The notes: generated from the sequence alone by a model not told the origin. 64,000 nt of DNA from Leekyejoonella antrihumi (GCF_007845645.1 NZ_VCQV01000008.1:62001-126000), one strand, 5' to 3'. Positions 1 through 7,775 are shown, numbered from the stretch's first letter. Numbers and translations are program-made.

Positions 1-774
1 CTCGCCCGTGTGACGGACAACATCGTCGACACGGTGCCTGTCGGCGAGGACACCAGAGGGCAGGACCTGATCACCTGGCGGGAGCACGCCTGCGCCACGC
101 TCGGCGCGGCCGCCCCACCGTGTCCACTCACGGACCCGGTGCTCACCGCCACCTGGCACACCCTCGCCGAGCTGAACCTGTCGACCCGGCTGCTCGAGGA
201 GTTCTTCGACTCGATGGCACTGGACCTGCACGTCACCCGATACCAGACCTGGGGCGACCTCCGGCGCTACATGCGTGGCAGCGCCGCCGTCATCGGCGAG
301 CTGATGGCGCCGGTGCTGTCCGCCCCGTCCTACGCGACGCCGTATGCCGCCCTGCTCGGCGAGGCCTTTCAGCTGACCAACTTCGTCCGCGACGTTGCCG
401 AGGACCTGCGGCTCGGGCGCATCTACCTGCCGATCGAGGATCTCACAGCGTGTGACGTGACGCCCGCCGACCTTCAGGTGTGCGTCGCCGACGGCGTGCC
501 GACCCCCGCGGTGCGCCGGCTGCTCGCCTTCGAGATCGACCGGGCCCGCGGACTGTATGCCGCGGCCGCGCCCGGGGTGCCGATGCTCCCGGGACTGGTC
601 CGACCCTGCATCCGGTCGGCGATCGCGCTCTACTCCGGCATCCTCACCGAGATCGAGCGGACCGACTACAACGTATTCGCCGGACGGGTCGTCGTGCCGG
701 CAGCACGCCGAACGACCGGTGTGCTGCGCGCGCTCAGCGGCGTTCCCGACCACCCACTCGGCTCCACACGATGA
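1..774 (+). CDS. crtB: Phytoene synthase, 5' end outside the window
   Basis: Squalene/phytoene synthase family; it would condense two geranylgeranyl diphosphates to phytoene, the first committed step to carotenoids. The frame is open from base 1 and already contains the first aspartate-rich motif (DNIVD, about 6 residues in), so roughly 60-90 N-terminal residues lie upstream. The second motif, NFVRDVAEDLRLGRIYLP, is intact and includes the conserved region around the DxxxD metal site. The C-terminus overlaps the convergent cyclase gene by 41 bp. Squalene synthase is the alternative, but the adjacent lycopene cyclase genes favour the carotenoid role. Confidence 0.9.
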   Translation, partial: LARVTDNIVDTVPVGEDTRGQDLITWREHACATLGAAAPPCPLTDPVLTATWHTLAELNLSTRLLEEFFDSMALDLHVTRYQTWGDLRRYMRGSAAVIGELMAPVLSAPSYATPYAALLGEAFQLTNFVRDVAEDLRLGRIYLPIEDLTACDVTPADLQVCVADGVPTPAVRRLLAFEIDRARGLYAAAAPGVPMLPGLVRPCIRSAIALYSGILTEIERTDYNVFAGRVVVPAARRTTGVLRALSGVPDHPLGSTR

Positions 775-1060
775 GCGTGAGAAGGACCAGCGCAAACCCG
801 AACCCGAGATCCTCCACCGGTGCGTAGGCCAGTCGCCAGTCACCGATGAACCGCACGGCGCCGCCGCCGAGAATCGCGTCCGGTCGATAGGTGACGATGC
901 TGCGTCCGGTGAGCCATCCGTTGGTGAGCAGCTGAAACGCCGCGATGATTGCGTAGGACAGCCACCACCGCAGGGTGCAGACCAGACGGGTCCGCGTGAC
1001 GAACAGGTCGATGACCAGCACCGCCAGGACGGCGACCGCCGCGGCGACGGTGTAGCTCAT
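734..1060 (-). CDS. Lycopene cyclase domain protein, subunit 2 (CrtYf/CrtYd type)
   Basis: A 108-residue integral membrane protein with three hydrophobic segments, one half of the heterodimeric actinobacterial lycopene cyclase. The two small subunits together close the ionone rings of lycopene. It overlaps the preceding cyclase gene by 4 bp, so the two are translationally coupled, and lies 3' to 3' with crtB. Length (about 110 residues) and tandem arrangement match the family. Whether the product is beta- or epsilon-ring cannot be told from sequence. The 3' end runs 41 bp into crtB on the opposite strand. Confidence 0.82.
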   Translation of the reverse strand: MSYTVAAAVAVLAVLVIDLFVTRTRLVCTLRWWLSYAIIAAFQLLTNGWLTGRSIVTYRPDAILGGGAVRFIGDWRLAYAPVEDLGFGFALVLLTLIVWSRVGGRERR

Positions 1061-1398
1061 CGCCCGCGCCCATCCGGAGGGCGCGCCCCGTTGCGACGGC
1101 GCAGCATGACCCCGACGGCCTCATACGTGGCGATCGCCGCGAACGGAATCACCAGGAAGAACGCATACTCCTCGAGGGGCAGGCCGAGGAGGCGCACCGG
1201 CAGGGTCTGCCGCGCATCGAAGGACCACTGACCCGCCCGGGCGGCGGCGATGTCCCACACCAGAAACGGCGCACCGGCGCACACTGCGGTCAGCAGGACC
1301 CGCCGGGGCCGCACCCGGCGCAAACCGAAGACCGGCACCAGCGGCACAGTCCCCACGAGGCAGAAGACCAGCATCGCGGTGTAGGCGAGATGGCTCAT
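1057..1398 (-). CDS. Lycopene cyclase domain protein, subunit 1 (CrtYe/CrtYc type)
   Basis: A 113-residue membrane protein whose PLEEYAFFLV segment matches the conserved P-[IL]-E-E-[FY] motif of heterodimeric lycopene cyclases. I chose the ATG at 1398, because the longer frame would overlap the upstream gene; this start lies 8 bp after that gene's stop. It is followed, with a 4-bp overlap, by the partner subunit. It should act in the cytoplasmic membrane on lycopene made from the crtB product. The cyclase pair probably shares a transcript with the upstream DNA-binding protein gene, or has a promoter inside it. Confidence 0.82.
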   Translation of the reverse strand: MSHLAYTAMLVFCLVGTVPLVPVFGLRRVRPRRVLLTAVCAGAPFLVWDIAAARAGQWSFDARQTLPVRLLGLPLEEYAFFLVIPFAAIATYEAVGVMLRRRNGARPPDGRGR

Positions 1399-1405
1399 CT
1401 CGTCG

Positions 1406-1765
1406 TCAGAACGCCATCTCCTGGGCCCGCTTGCGCACTTCGGCCTTCCGACCGGCGACCAGCATGTCGATGGGCGCACCGTCGAGCGGCAGCGTGTCGT
1501 CCGGGGTGAACAGCCACTGCAGCGCCTCGTCCCGGCTCAGGTGTGCGTCCAGCAGCACGGTGACCGTGCCGGCGAGGGCAGGAAGCAGCGCCCCGTCCTT
1601 GATGAAGACGGCGGGCACGCCCACCGCCTGGTTGGCACCCACCCGCTGCGAAAGGATGTCGCCGTCCGCAATCATCTTGCGGGCCTGCCGGTGCGGGATG
1701 CCCAGGGCATCCGCAACCTCCGGCACGGAGAGCCAATGACCCACGAGAGTCTCTATGTCGTTCAC
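1406..1765 (-). CDS. Rv2175c-like DNA-binding protein (predicted PknL substrate)
   Basis: A 119-residue protein with an N-terminal winged-helix-like segment (LSVPEVADALGIPHRQARKM, about residues 12-31) and a C-terminal part ending in RKRAQEMAF, like M. tuberculosis Rv2175c. Rv2175c binds DNA and is phosphorylated by PknL; its gene normally sits beside pknL. Here the kinase gene is about 10 kb away, beyond an accessory block. The GTG at 1765 is the likely start: a CAGGCT hexamer lies 6 nt before it and the family begins at this point. Phosphorylation by the local kinase is inferred from synteny only. Confidence 0.78.
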   Translation of the reverse strand: MNDIETLVGHWLSVPEVADALGIPHRQARKMIADGDILSQRVGANQAVGVPAVFIKDGALLPALAGTVTVLLDAHLSRDEALQWLFTPDDTLPLDGAPIDMLVAGRKAEVRKRAQEMAF

Positions 1766-2068
1766 GGCCCAAGCCTGCCACGCCAGGGTCCGGCGGGTGC
1801 CCGCAGGTGCGCGACCGCACGCTCGGGTGTCGGTGAACTCCCGCGCCATTGGTCGATGACCTCTGACGTCACTGGTCGTTCGACAGGAGCGCGGTTCGCA
1901 TCTGCATGATTTTGCAGCGAGTGAGCGTCTATCCGCGCGTCGGCAGGCGGAGCCTATCCACCGGCGACGTGGGGTCATCTACGCAGGTCCTGACACGTGT
2001 TGACCTGTGTGTCGTCCCGAAGGTGCCTTCGGCTTGTGGGGCGGCTCGGGCTGGCCTCGCTGGCCTGT
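1766..2068. other. Non-coding stretch, nothing recognised
   Basis: About 300 bp upstream of the Rv2175c-like gene. I see no family-like reading frame, hairpin or repeat. It marks the left edge of the accessory block. Confidence 0.5.
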
Positions 2069-2419
2069 ATGTGCACGACGGGCTCCATCGGACAGTTCCG
2101 CACCCCACAGGTAGACGCGCCACCCGAGCGAGTGTGGAACGCGCTGACCGACCCAGACCAGGTTGCCCAATACATGATGGGCTCGCGCGCCGAGACCGAC
2201 TGGAAGCCGGGCAGCCCGATCACCTGGTCGGGCCAGTGGAAGGGCGAGCCGTACCAAGACAAGGGCGAGGTTCGCGGCCGAGCCGGCCCGCCTGCTGGAG
2301 GTTACCCACGACAGCCCGCCAAGCGGCGATAAGGACCTTCCCCAGGACAGGCGCGGCAGTTCTCGCAGAAGTGGGAGGACATGCTCGCCGGGCTGAAGAG
2401 GGTCGCCGAAGCCGGTTGA
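2069..2419 (+). pseudogene. Frameshifted SRPBCC/AHSA1 domain protein
   Basis: Reading begins at ATG 2069 and gives a recognisable AHSA1 N-terminus (FRTPQVDAPPERVWNALTDP, then MGSRAETDWKPGSPITWSG). After KGEV at about 2270 the family sequence continues in another frame (ARLLEVTHDSPPSGDKDLPQ). It then shifts again to a typical C-terminus (FSQKWEDMLAGLKRVAEAG), ending with TGA at 2419. At least two frameshifts therefore separate three conserved segments. This is a decayed START-fold protein; its ligand is unknown. Such genes often sit beside ArsR regulators, but none is adjacent here. Confidence 0.85.
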
Positions 2420-2597
2420 GCGCAGTGCTCGCCGCCATGGCCCGCATGCGGATCGGTCGACGGTGATGGCTTGTTGCGCGAAGCAGCAGTCTTTGGACCG
2501 ATGTTCGCACGAGATCGCACCATCCTGCCCGAAATTGCGAAAACGGGGCCGGATAATGCGATCTCGATGAGGGGTAAGGCGGGAAAGTGCGAAGTCG

Positions 2598-2949
2598 ATG
2601 AAAAAGGCGCTGGTCTACCGGCGAGAGCGGTCGTTCCACCTGCTGACAGTCCCGCAAGACGAACCGTCACCGGCCGACGTTCGCCCAACTCGAGCACGAG
2701 GGCAACTGGCACGAGATGCTCAGTGCCGATGACGGAGTGCGCGTGGCCACGTCGCGCGGTGCCGATCTCGTTGGGTTCTGGGAAGGCGTCGCGCTTGAGC
2801 GATCGCTGATGCCACGTACGGTCTTCCGGATCGATGACACGACATAGGTCGCCGTCTTGACCGTGACCGGGAAGCCGACGTTCATCGCGTTCCAATGGGC
2901 AGCGATCGATGCGGGACGCATCGAAATCGAACTGCAGCAGGCCGGCTAA
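2598..2949 (+). pseudogene. Decayed gene of unrecognised family
   Basis: An ATG at 2598 opens MKKALVYRRERSFHLLTVPQ. From 2680 a different frame reads FAQLEHEGNWHEMLSADDG and continues with ordinary protein-like composition to TAG at 2845. The same frame then carries on (VAVLTVTGKPTFIAFQWAAI) to TAA at 2949. One frameshift plus one internal stop therefore interrupt what looks like a protein of about 115 residues. I do not recognise the family; a SnoaL/NTF2-like fold is only a guess. It is evidence of gene loss next to the SRPBCC remnant. Confidence 0.5.
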
Positions 2950-3142
2950 CCAAGCACTGGGCGTGACACGACTGGTCGTCGGTCGGTGCGCAGGTTTGGC
3001 GCCGCGCCCAGTCTCCGTCTGCCCAACCCACGCGCACCAAAGGAGCAACTGTCTGATTAAGAACCCGAGCCCCCATCAGACCGTTCCGCACACCGATCGT
3101 CCTACGGGCCTCAGCCTGTGAGGGCTGAGCTTCTCCTGGCCG

Positions 3143-3165
3143 CCGGTCTACCTCGAGTAGACTGG
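3143..3165 (+). promoter_or_regulatory. Palindromic operator and -10 of the mazEF-type operon
   Basis: Nine-base arms CCGGTCTAC and GTAGACTGG (8 of 9 complementary) flank a 5-base centre. The hexamer TAGACT (3158-3163) lies inside the right arm and ends 6 nt before the antitoxin ATG, so the mRNA is probably leaderless and the palindrome would cover the -10. This fits autoregulation by the antitoxin, the usual control of type II modules. Confidence 0.65.
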
Positions 3166-3169
3166 CGGC

Positions 3170-3406
3170 ATGGCGACCACCACCACCGTCAAAGTGCGGA
3201 CCAGCACCCGTGACCTCCTCCGCTCCATCGGATCCGCGCGGCATCAGACCGCAGACCAAGTCATCCTCACCGCCCTTGCCGCCATGCGCCGCGATGAACG
3301 TCGCGCAATTGCTGCCGCGGAGGCCCGGACACTCGCCGACGACCCCGCTGACCTCGCCGAGATCCGTGCGATCCAGGACGACATCGCAGCCCTGCATGAG
3401 GGGTGA
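3170..3406 (+). CDS. MazE-like antitoxin
   Basis: A 78-residue protein with a ribbon-helix-helix-like N-terminus (TTTTVKVRTSTRDLLRSIG) and an acidic C-terminal tail (ADDPADLAEIRAIQDDIAAL) of the kind that wraps around and blocks a MazF toxin. It precedes and overlaps the toxin gene by 11 bp. It would bind DNA through the N-terminal strands at the palindrome just upstream and repress its own operon. The start is fixed by a TAGACT hexamer 6 nt before ATG. The assignment rests mainly on the partner gene; the tail itself is poorly conserved. Confidence 0.82.
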   Translation: MATTTTVKVRTSTRDLLRSIGSARHQTADQVILTALAAMRRDERRAIAAAEARTLADDPADLAEIRAIQDDIAALHEG

Positions 3407-3701
3407 GGTTTACCGACTGCCGGCACGGGGCAAGGGTCACGAACAGCGTGGCCGCCGGTACGCCGTCGTACTGCAACCGGACTGGCTCTCTTTGAGCACC
3501 TGGATCGTCGCGTTCACCAGCACGAGCGCCCGCCCGGCCAGTTTCCGACCGGCGGTTGTCATCGCCAACAACGAGACTCTTGTCATGTGCGACCAAGTCG
3601 CCACCGTCGACCTGAACCGCCTCACGGAGCAAGCCGGCTGCTTGACCATGACCGAGATGCGGTCCGTAGACGAGGCCCTCTCCCTCGTTCTCAACCTGTA
3701 G
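3396..3701 (+). CDS. MazF/PemK-family toxin endoribonuclease
   Basis: A 101-residue PemK/MazF-fold protein. It has the N-terminal GEVYRLPARGKGHEQRGRRY loop, which in MazF carries the catalytic arginine, then VVLQPDWL, then the TSTSARPASFRPAV segment and the CDQVATVDLNRL strand typical of the family. MazF toxins cleave single-stranded mRNA at short sequence motifs; which motif cannot be predicted. ATG 3396 overlaps the antitoxin stop, so translation is coupled. Full length and no frameshift, so probably functional. Confidence 0.9.
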   Translation: MRGEVYRLPARGKGHEQRGRRYAVVLQPDWLSLSTWIVAFTSTSARPASFRPAVVIANNETLVMCDQVATVDLNRLTEQAGCLTMTEMRSVDEALSLVLNL

Positions 3702-3849
3702 CCGGGCCCGTGGACCCGCCCACGATCGACGATCCAAGGCTCTGCGGGACGGGTCGTCCGGCGATGTGGTCGTCCTCCGAATGGCCGGCGATTACGCGCC
3801 ACTCGCGCGACCCGGAAGGTGGTTGGGCGTGGTGCAGTGGGTCGCGCAC

Positions 3850-4060
3850 CTACTTGATGGGGTACGCGATGTCGGCCACAGGCTCGTTTTCGTCACCGTC
3901 GGAGGGATCGGCGAAGTAGACCTCTCACAGGGCTCCTGGCGTGCTGGCATCGGCAGGCACCAGCCTTCACGATCCACGCCGGGAGCTGGGCGACATCTAC
4001 ATGGACCTGCTCGGTGAGCCGGTCCTGCTCGGGAACCTCGCGCGTCTTGACGTCATGCAT
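3850..4060 (-). pseudogene. Remnant of GyrI-like effector-binding domain (MerR/AraC type)
   Basis: On the minus strand MHDVKTREVPEQDRLTEQVH followed by VDVAQLPAWI matches the start of a GyrI-like (SOUL/AraC effector-binding) domain. After a frame change, EVYFADPSDGDENEPVADIA followed by YPIK and TAG at 3850-3852 matches the end of the same domain. The codon before EVY is TGA where an arginine CGA would be expected. The central part of the domain and any DNA-binding domain are missing. Clearly non-functional. Confidence 0.75.
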
Positions 4061-4211
4061 GGGATACGAGTCCATCCTCCGGACGGCGTGCGGGAAAGGT
4101 GCGCGTACCAGCCGGCGCCGGTACACGACCACGCGTTGCGTTCCAGGTCGGCCCAGTAGGATTCCACCAAGGATGGGCGGTCCCTCGCGTGGCGCCGTGG
4201 ATTCCGAGCGC

Positions 4212-4394
4212 GTTGTCGGAGGTCAAGAGGATGACGTTGCCGTCGGGATCGTCGACCATTGCTGCGTAGGGTGCGTTGGTGCGCTGCGGTGTCATCCGAC
4301 CGTGGTAGCCCGCATCCGTCAGCTGCGCGTACTTCGCATCGACGTCTGCGTCGTCACCGAGGTGAGCATGGTCAGTTGGAACTCCACGCGTCAT
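4212..4394 (-). pseudogene. C-terminal remnant of a VOC (glyoxalase/bleomycin-resistance) protein
   Basis: The minus strand encodes about 60 residues matching the second half of a vicinal-oxygen-chelate domain: AKYAQLTDAGYHGRMTPQ followed by APYAAMVDDPDGNVILLTS. The DDPDGN turn and hydrophobic end are characteristic. No first half exists upstream before the toxin gene. Together with the neighbouring GyrI fragment this shows that the stretch between the two toxin-antitoxin modules is degraded DNA. Confidence 0.72.
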
Positions 4395-4487
4395 CTTGTT
4401 CCGCGTGCGCAAGGGCTGTCGACCTCGCCTATCCCACACGCGGATCGGTCACCGGTGATGGGGTGAACGAGCGGTGGGTTGACCTGG

Positions 4488-4868
4488 TCAGACTGCGACG
4501 ATCTCGACCAGGCTGTCCACGCCGAGGAAGTCTTTCGCGTTGCGAGTGTAGACGCGTGCGGAGTGCGCGTGCGCGGTTGCCGCGATGAGCAGGTCCATCG
4601 TTCGTGCTCGAGGCTGGCGTCCGGCGGTGACGACCGCGGCGACCAGTCGCCCGTAGCTTGCCGCCACTGCTTCATCAACGGGCAAGGCATCGAAGTGGTG
4701 CTGCAAGATGGACAGCCGGCGCAGCCGTTCGGCGCGTACACCGGCCTCCGTGGTCACGAGCACACCGAAGTGCAGCTCGGCCAGCGTGGCCGAACTGATG
4801 GCCAGATCTCCCTCCAGGGGGCCAACATCGATGGCGATCACCACGCTGGTGTCAAGGATCGCCCTCAC
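4488..4868 (-). CDS. VapC-type PIN-domain toxin
   Basis: A 126-residue PIN-domain ribonuclease. The four expected acidic residues are visible: D6 (AILDTS), E31 (ATLAEL), D92 (TMDLLIAATA) and D113 (RNAKDF). Such toxins usually cleave tRNA or rRNA using Mg2+/Mn2+. It starts with GTG at 4868, overlapping the antitoxin stop by 4 bp (GTGA). Complete in length and motifs, so likely active. Confidence 0.92.
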   Translation of the reverse strand: MRAILDTSVVIAIDVGPLEGDLAISSATLAELHFGVLVTTEAGVRAERLRRLSILQHHFDALPVDEAVAASYGRLVAAVVTAGRQPRARTMDLLIAATAHAHSARVYTRNAKDFLGVDSLVEIVAV

Positions 4869-5113
4869 GCCACGGTCCAGGGGTCACGAATTGCTTGATC
4901 GATGCGGTCCCGATCCGTTGCCCATTCAGAGTCTTGCGGGCCGTCAAACAGCTCCGCGATCGCCTCGAAACTGCGCCATGGCTGAGGGGCCGCAGCAATC
5001 AAGCGCGCGCTGGGCCGGCCAGCGACAGTGATCGTGATCTCCTCACCGGCCTGTACCCGCCGCACCAACTCAGATGCGTCCTGCCGCAGTTCCCGCAGTC
5101 CTACTGTGCCCAT
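4865..5113 (-). CDS. Phd/YefM-type antitoxin of the PIN toxin
   Basis: An 82-residue prevent-host-death family antitoxin. VGLRELRQDASELVRRVQAG followed by EEITITVAGRPSARLIA is the family's DNA-binding N-terminal fold. The C-terminus (about residues 45-82, with many Asp/Glu) should bind and neutralise the PIN toxin. I chose ATG 5113 because MGTVGLRELR is the canonical start and the longer frame would run into the operator. The pair is a Phd antitoxin with a VapC-type toxin, a common combination in actinobacteria. Confidence 0.9.
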   Translation of the reverse strand: MGTVGLRELRQDASELVRRVQAGEEITITVAGRPSARLIAAAPQPWRSFEAIAELFDGPQDSEWATDRDRIDQAIRDPWTVA

Positions 5114-5122
5114 ACAAATAAG

Positions 5123-5136
5123 TAGCACAAGTGCTA
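5123..5136 (-). promoter_or_regulatory. Perfect palindrome in front of the phd-vapC operon
   Basis: TAGCAC-AA-GTGCTA, a perfect 6-bp inverted repeat with a 2-bp centre, ends 10 bp before the antitoxin ATG. The position and symmetry suit the operator bound by the antitoxin-toxin complex. A TACTTAT stretch between palindrome and start may be the -10. Confidence 0.6.
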
Positions 5137-5166
5137 GCTGGTCTCGTAAGCCGATGGCGAGCTCAA

Positions 5167-5205
5167 CCGGTGCGCAGACATCGTCGTGGGCGTGCCGTAC
5201 AGGAC
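5167..5205 (-). repeat. Copy 1 of a duplicated VLYGTPTTM-coding segment
   Basis: Thirteen codons on the minus strand read VLYGTPTTMSAHR. A second copy at 6762-6800 reads VLYGTPTTMAAHR. Apart from the Ser/Ala codon, every difference falls at a third codon position. The segment lies between the phd operator and the truncated reductase gene. The parent gene is unknown to me. Confidence 0.5.
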
Positions 5206-5278
5206 ACCCCTGCGGGACGTCGACCGCGACGCCACCGGACTGGGAGAGGATCGCCGCATCGGTCCCGGTGGTCGTTCC

Positions 5279-5602
5279 TCAATTGGCGGCGGCGGCCGTC
5301 GTCGTGACCTGGTAGATGAGGTGAATGAACCGTCCGTCACGATCCACTGCGGTAAACCAGCAGGGCGTATCGCCGTAGTAGCCGTGCCACTCGCCCGGAT
5401 CGTCCAAGAGCCGCTCGTGCTGCAGCACCCACTGATAGGTATGGGCACCCATAACCATGGCGCCGGCGCCGGCGAAGAACGGCCTGAATCCGTCCTCACT
5501 TCGGCCTACCGAACTGGCCTCGAACAGCCACTCCAGAGAATTGTCCGCATCGGCAATGAAGCCATCGATGCTCAGGGCCGTGAACAACGGGGTTCTCGTC
5601 AC
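5279..5602 (-). pseudogene. C-terminally truncated dihydrofolate reductase-family protein
   Basis: The first ~90 residues match the RibD-C/DHFR family of small reductases: TALSIDGFIADADNSLEWL, then GAMVMGAHTYQWVL and the YYGDTPCWFTAVDRDGRFIH strand. The frame then ends in VTTTAAAAN at 107 residues, whereas the family needs about 170-190. The missing part would contain the GG-x-x-L NADPH-binding region. The 5' end is intact (GTG 5602, with a GAGGTT hexamer 6 nt upstream). The next DNA carries the VLYGTPTTM repeat, so a deletion or insertion junction probably removed the 3' half. Confidence 0.7.
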
Positions 5603-5679
5603 CCCCCCAACCTCGCACGAACCGGTGACATCACTAGGAGACGGACGGTGGCGACCGAGACCGCAGCTTCCTGTCGCCG

Positions 5680-6660
5680 ATGATGGTTCCGCTTGCGGGC
5701 ATTCGTGCCCGCCACTCGGCGTCGGCCGGACAAGGTCCCAGCTTCGAAATTAGTTGTGCTGTCTGGCTTCGCCGTGAGATGTTCCCGTGCGTGGTGAGCT
5801 CAGAGACGGTCCGGGTCGTCGGCGTCCCCGCCGATAGGCACTTGATCAGGCAGTGGCGGGGGTGGTTCGCCCCTGAGGTGCAGCCCTTCGTCGTCAACGA
5901 GCAGCTACGCGCCATCGTGGGTGAGGGTCTGCCACTAGAAATGTCGATGGAACTGCAGGACACGTTCTTGCTCTACGACCAGGACCAGCACAGCGACCTG
6001 GTCGGCTTGACTCACGAGGTGTTCACCCGGCTGGGTGCCGAGACACGTGCTGCACTCGTGCGTTATCAAGTCGTCGCGGGCCGTCGTGCGGTGCCGACGT
6101 TGCGGAGCACAGGCCGGCAGTTGCGCAATGAGTTACGCGTCGATGGTGACGGGTATCGGTTCGTGTGGTGGCCAGACACCCTTGACCGTGCCGGTGACGA
6201 GCCGCTCCTGCGATTTGTCGCGGACGACATGCTGCCCAGCCAGCATGCGCGGGTGGGCGCAGAGACCTGGCGGCAGGCGGCTGCGGTTCTGCCTGGCGCA
6301 CGCGACCTCGCGGGCACCTTCGCGCGTTCCAGCGGCCCGAACTGCTTCGGCACGGTGATGGCGACCGCAGGCGTTCCGGCCGCCGCCGAGCAGTGGATGA
6401 CGCAGGAGCCGTTCGAGCAGTGGCTGAGCGACAACACCGGCCCAGGCGGAGGCGACCACCAAGCCGGCACCGTGCTCGTCTGGCGCGATCGGCAGGGAAC
6501 CGCACAGCATGCCGCCGTGGTCCTGGGCGATGGTTGGGCGATGCATAAGCCCTCCCAGGGGTGGATGACTCCACGGAAGGTGCTGGCCGTCGACGACCTG
6601 AAGCGCCGGGCACGCCAGGCGGGCCACCGACTCAGCAGGCGACTCATCGCCCGCCGGTAG
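5680..6660 (+). CDS. Uncharacterised protein with possible NlpC/P60-like C-terminus
   Basis: A 326-residue soluble protein I do not recognise. The N-terminal two thirds (from about residue 40, ETVRVVGVPADRHLIRQWRG) carry no known motif. The last ~110 residues contain a cysteine in SSGPNCFGTVMATAG, then AGTVLVWRDRQGTAQHAAVV and GDGWAMHKPSQGWM. This Cys ... His-Ala-x-Val-Val order resembles NlpC/P60 or CHAP peptidase folds, but that is an inference. No signal peptide or membrane segment is visible. The start is uncertain: ATG 5680, ATG 5779 and GTG 5791/5794 are all in frame. It is flanked by the two VLYGTPTTM repeats and by decayed genes, yet is itself intact. Confidence 0.65.
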   Translation: MMVPLAGIRARHSASAGQGPSFEISCAVWLRREMFPCVVSSETVRVVGVPADRHLIRQWRGWFAPEVQPFVVNEQLRAIVGEGLPLEMSMELQDTFLLYDQDQHSDLVGLTHEVFTRLGAETRAALVRYQVVAGRRAVPTLRSTGRQLRNELRVDGDGYRFVWWPDTLDRAGDEPLLRFVADDMLPSQHARVGAETWRQAAAVLPGARDLAGTFARSSGPNCFGTVMATAGVPAAAEQWMTQEPFEQWLSDNTGPGGGDHQAGTVLVWRDRQGTAQHAAVVLGDGWAMHKPSQGWMTPRKVLAVDDLKRRARQAGHRLSRRLIARR

Positions 6661-7059
6661 CGGCGATGATCGCCGGTGTCACAGCAGCGGTGCCCGAACT
6701 CGAGGTAGCGGAACGGTCGGCCAGTTGGCTGGGTGAAGTCCCCTGTAGAGCGACCGGCTTTGCGGTGCGCCGCCATCGTTGTGGGCGTCCCATAGAGCAC
6801 CGTGTGGGACGGTCCGGAGATTTGAGCTCGGGACCTCGATCTTCTGCGTGTCGTCGCCGGTGAGCGTTCGGTGACCGGACTGTGCTCCGATGCAGCCGAC
6901 GACCAAAATCACGACTGCTCGAACCCGAGGGTCCCCAACCGGGCAGAGCGCACAGTGCACCACCGCAGAGTCCCTCGGGCCGAGCCCATTTCCTACGGGC
7001 GTCATGTTCGGCTCTCGCCCCGCACCGGTGCCCGTTGAACGATCGGTCACCGGAGCAGC
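6661..7059. other. Non-coding stretch with repeat copy, otherwise unexplained
   Basis: About 400 bp between the uncharacterised gene and the mycothiol-enzyme remnant. It contains the second VLYGTPTTM repeat. Nearby on the minus strand (about 6820-6920) is a short protein-like stretch, VVILVVGCIGAQSGHRTLTG, that resembles a lipoprotein start but has no convincing continuation. I see no complete gene. Confidence 0.4.
6762..6800 (-). repeat. Copy 2 of the VLYGTPTTM-coding segment
   Basis: Reads VLYGTPTTMAAHR on the minus strand; nine of the thirteen codons differ from copy 1 (5167-5205), eight of them silently. Same orientation as copy 1, about 1.6 kb apart, bracketing the truncated reductase and the uncharacterised gene. 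Confidence 0.5.
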
Positions 7060-7583
7060 CTGCTGCCAAGGTGTCGGGTCCGGAGCCCTCGAGGTCAGCC
7101 AGGCCTTGCGGTCGGCCTGCGAGGGAAACGAGCAGAGCTTCGCCCGGCCCGCGCACCTCGAGACCGGTTCCGTGCGTCCTGTGGATGTCGGTCGCGATCA
7201 CCCGGAGCACGCGGAGGTTCGCGGGCGCGGGCAGTACGCGCGCGAGGTACAAACTCCAGCGCCGCGACCAGTCGCTCTTGGGGCACCGCCCGTGGATTGC
7301 CTAGTGCTCGGCGAATATCCTGGTGATGGATCAGGCCGTCGGTGAGGGCGATCGCGCAGCCAAACATTGTCGTGACGCCCCGGGGGACGGCATGCGCACG
7401 AAGCCGGGCTACCAGTTCCTCCGTCCGAAGCTGGCGGCTCGGCTCGACGCCGACCCGGTTGCAGCGGTCCGGCGAGAATCCCGAACGGGCGAACAACGCC
7501 ACCCCCGCGGGCCAGCTGAGCACGTCGTAACTCGCAATGTGACCCACCACGTCGCGCACGGACCACCTGGGGCACAGCGACGG
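7060..7583 (-). pseudogene. Broken DinB/MDMPI (mycothiol-dependent maleylpyruvate isomerase-like) gene
   Basis: PSLCPRWSVRDVVGHIASYD, then GCAIALTDGLIHHQDIRRAL and VPQERLVAALEFV match the mycothiol maleylpyruvate isomerase N-terminal (DinB-like) fold; the histidine in VGHI and the HHQDIR motif are the metal-site residues. At about 7250 the family sequence continues in another frame (LPAPANLRVLRVIATDIHRT, then LVSLAGRPQGLADLEGSGPD). TAA directly precedes PSLCPRW, so the first ~25 residues are also lost, and no proper C-terminus follows LAAG. Dead gene; the family supports a mycothiol-using host lineage. Confidence 0.82.
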
Positions 7584-7775
7584 TTACTCCCACGCTTAGA
7601 CTGTGCTGCTGATCCTTGTCGCATCCGCCTTCGCTCTCAGGCTGGCAGTGCTGCTAGTCCGTCGATACAACCGGTGGATCCTGCGCAGCAGGTTGCGAGC
7701 ATGGAACAGGTCTGGCGACGCCTCGCACCCACGGGATGATCTGATCCGAGCGGCGTCGGATGACATCATGGGGCT

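Noticed and set aside
2471-2809. 112-codon frame on the plus strand
   Set aside because: A neighbouring frame (2680-2949) has the protein-like composition; this one is its shadow.
6790-6850. tRNA-like sequence on the minus strand (GAGCTCAAATC with flanking bases)
   Set aside because: T-arm-like loop has no proper stem and no acceptor or anticodon arms can be folded.
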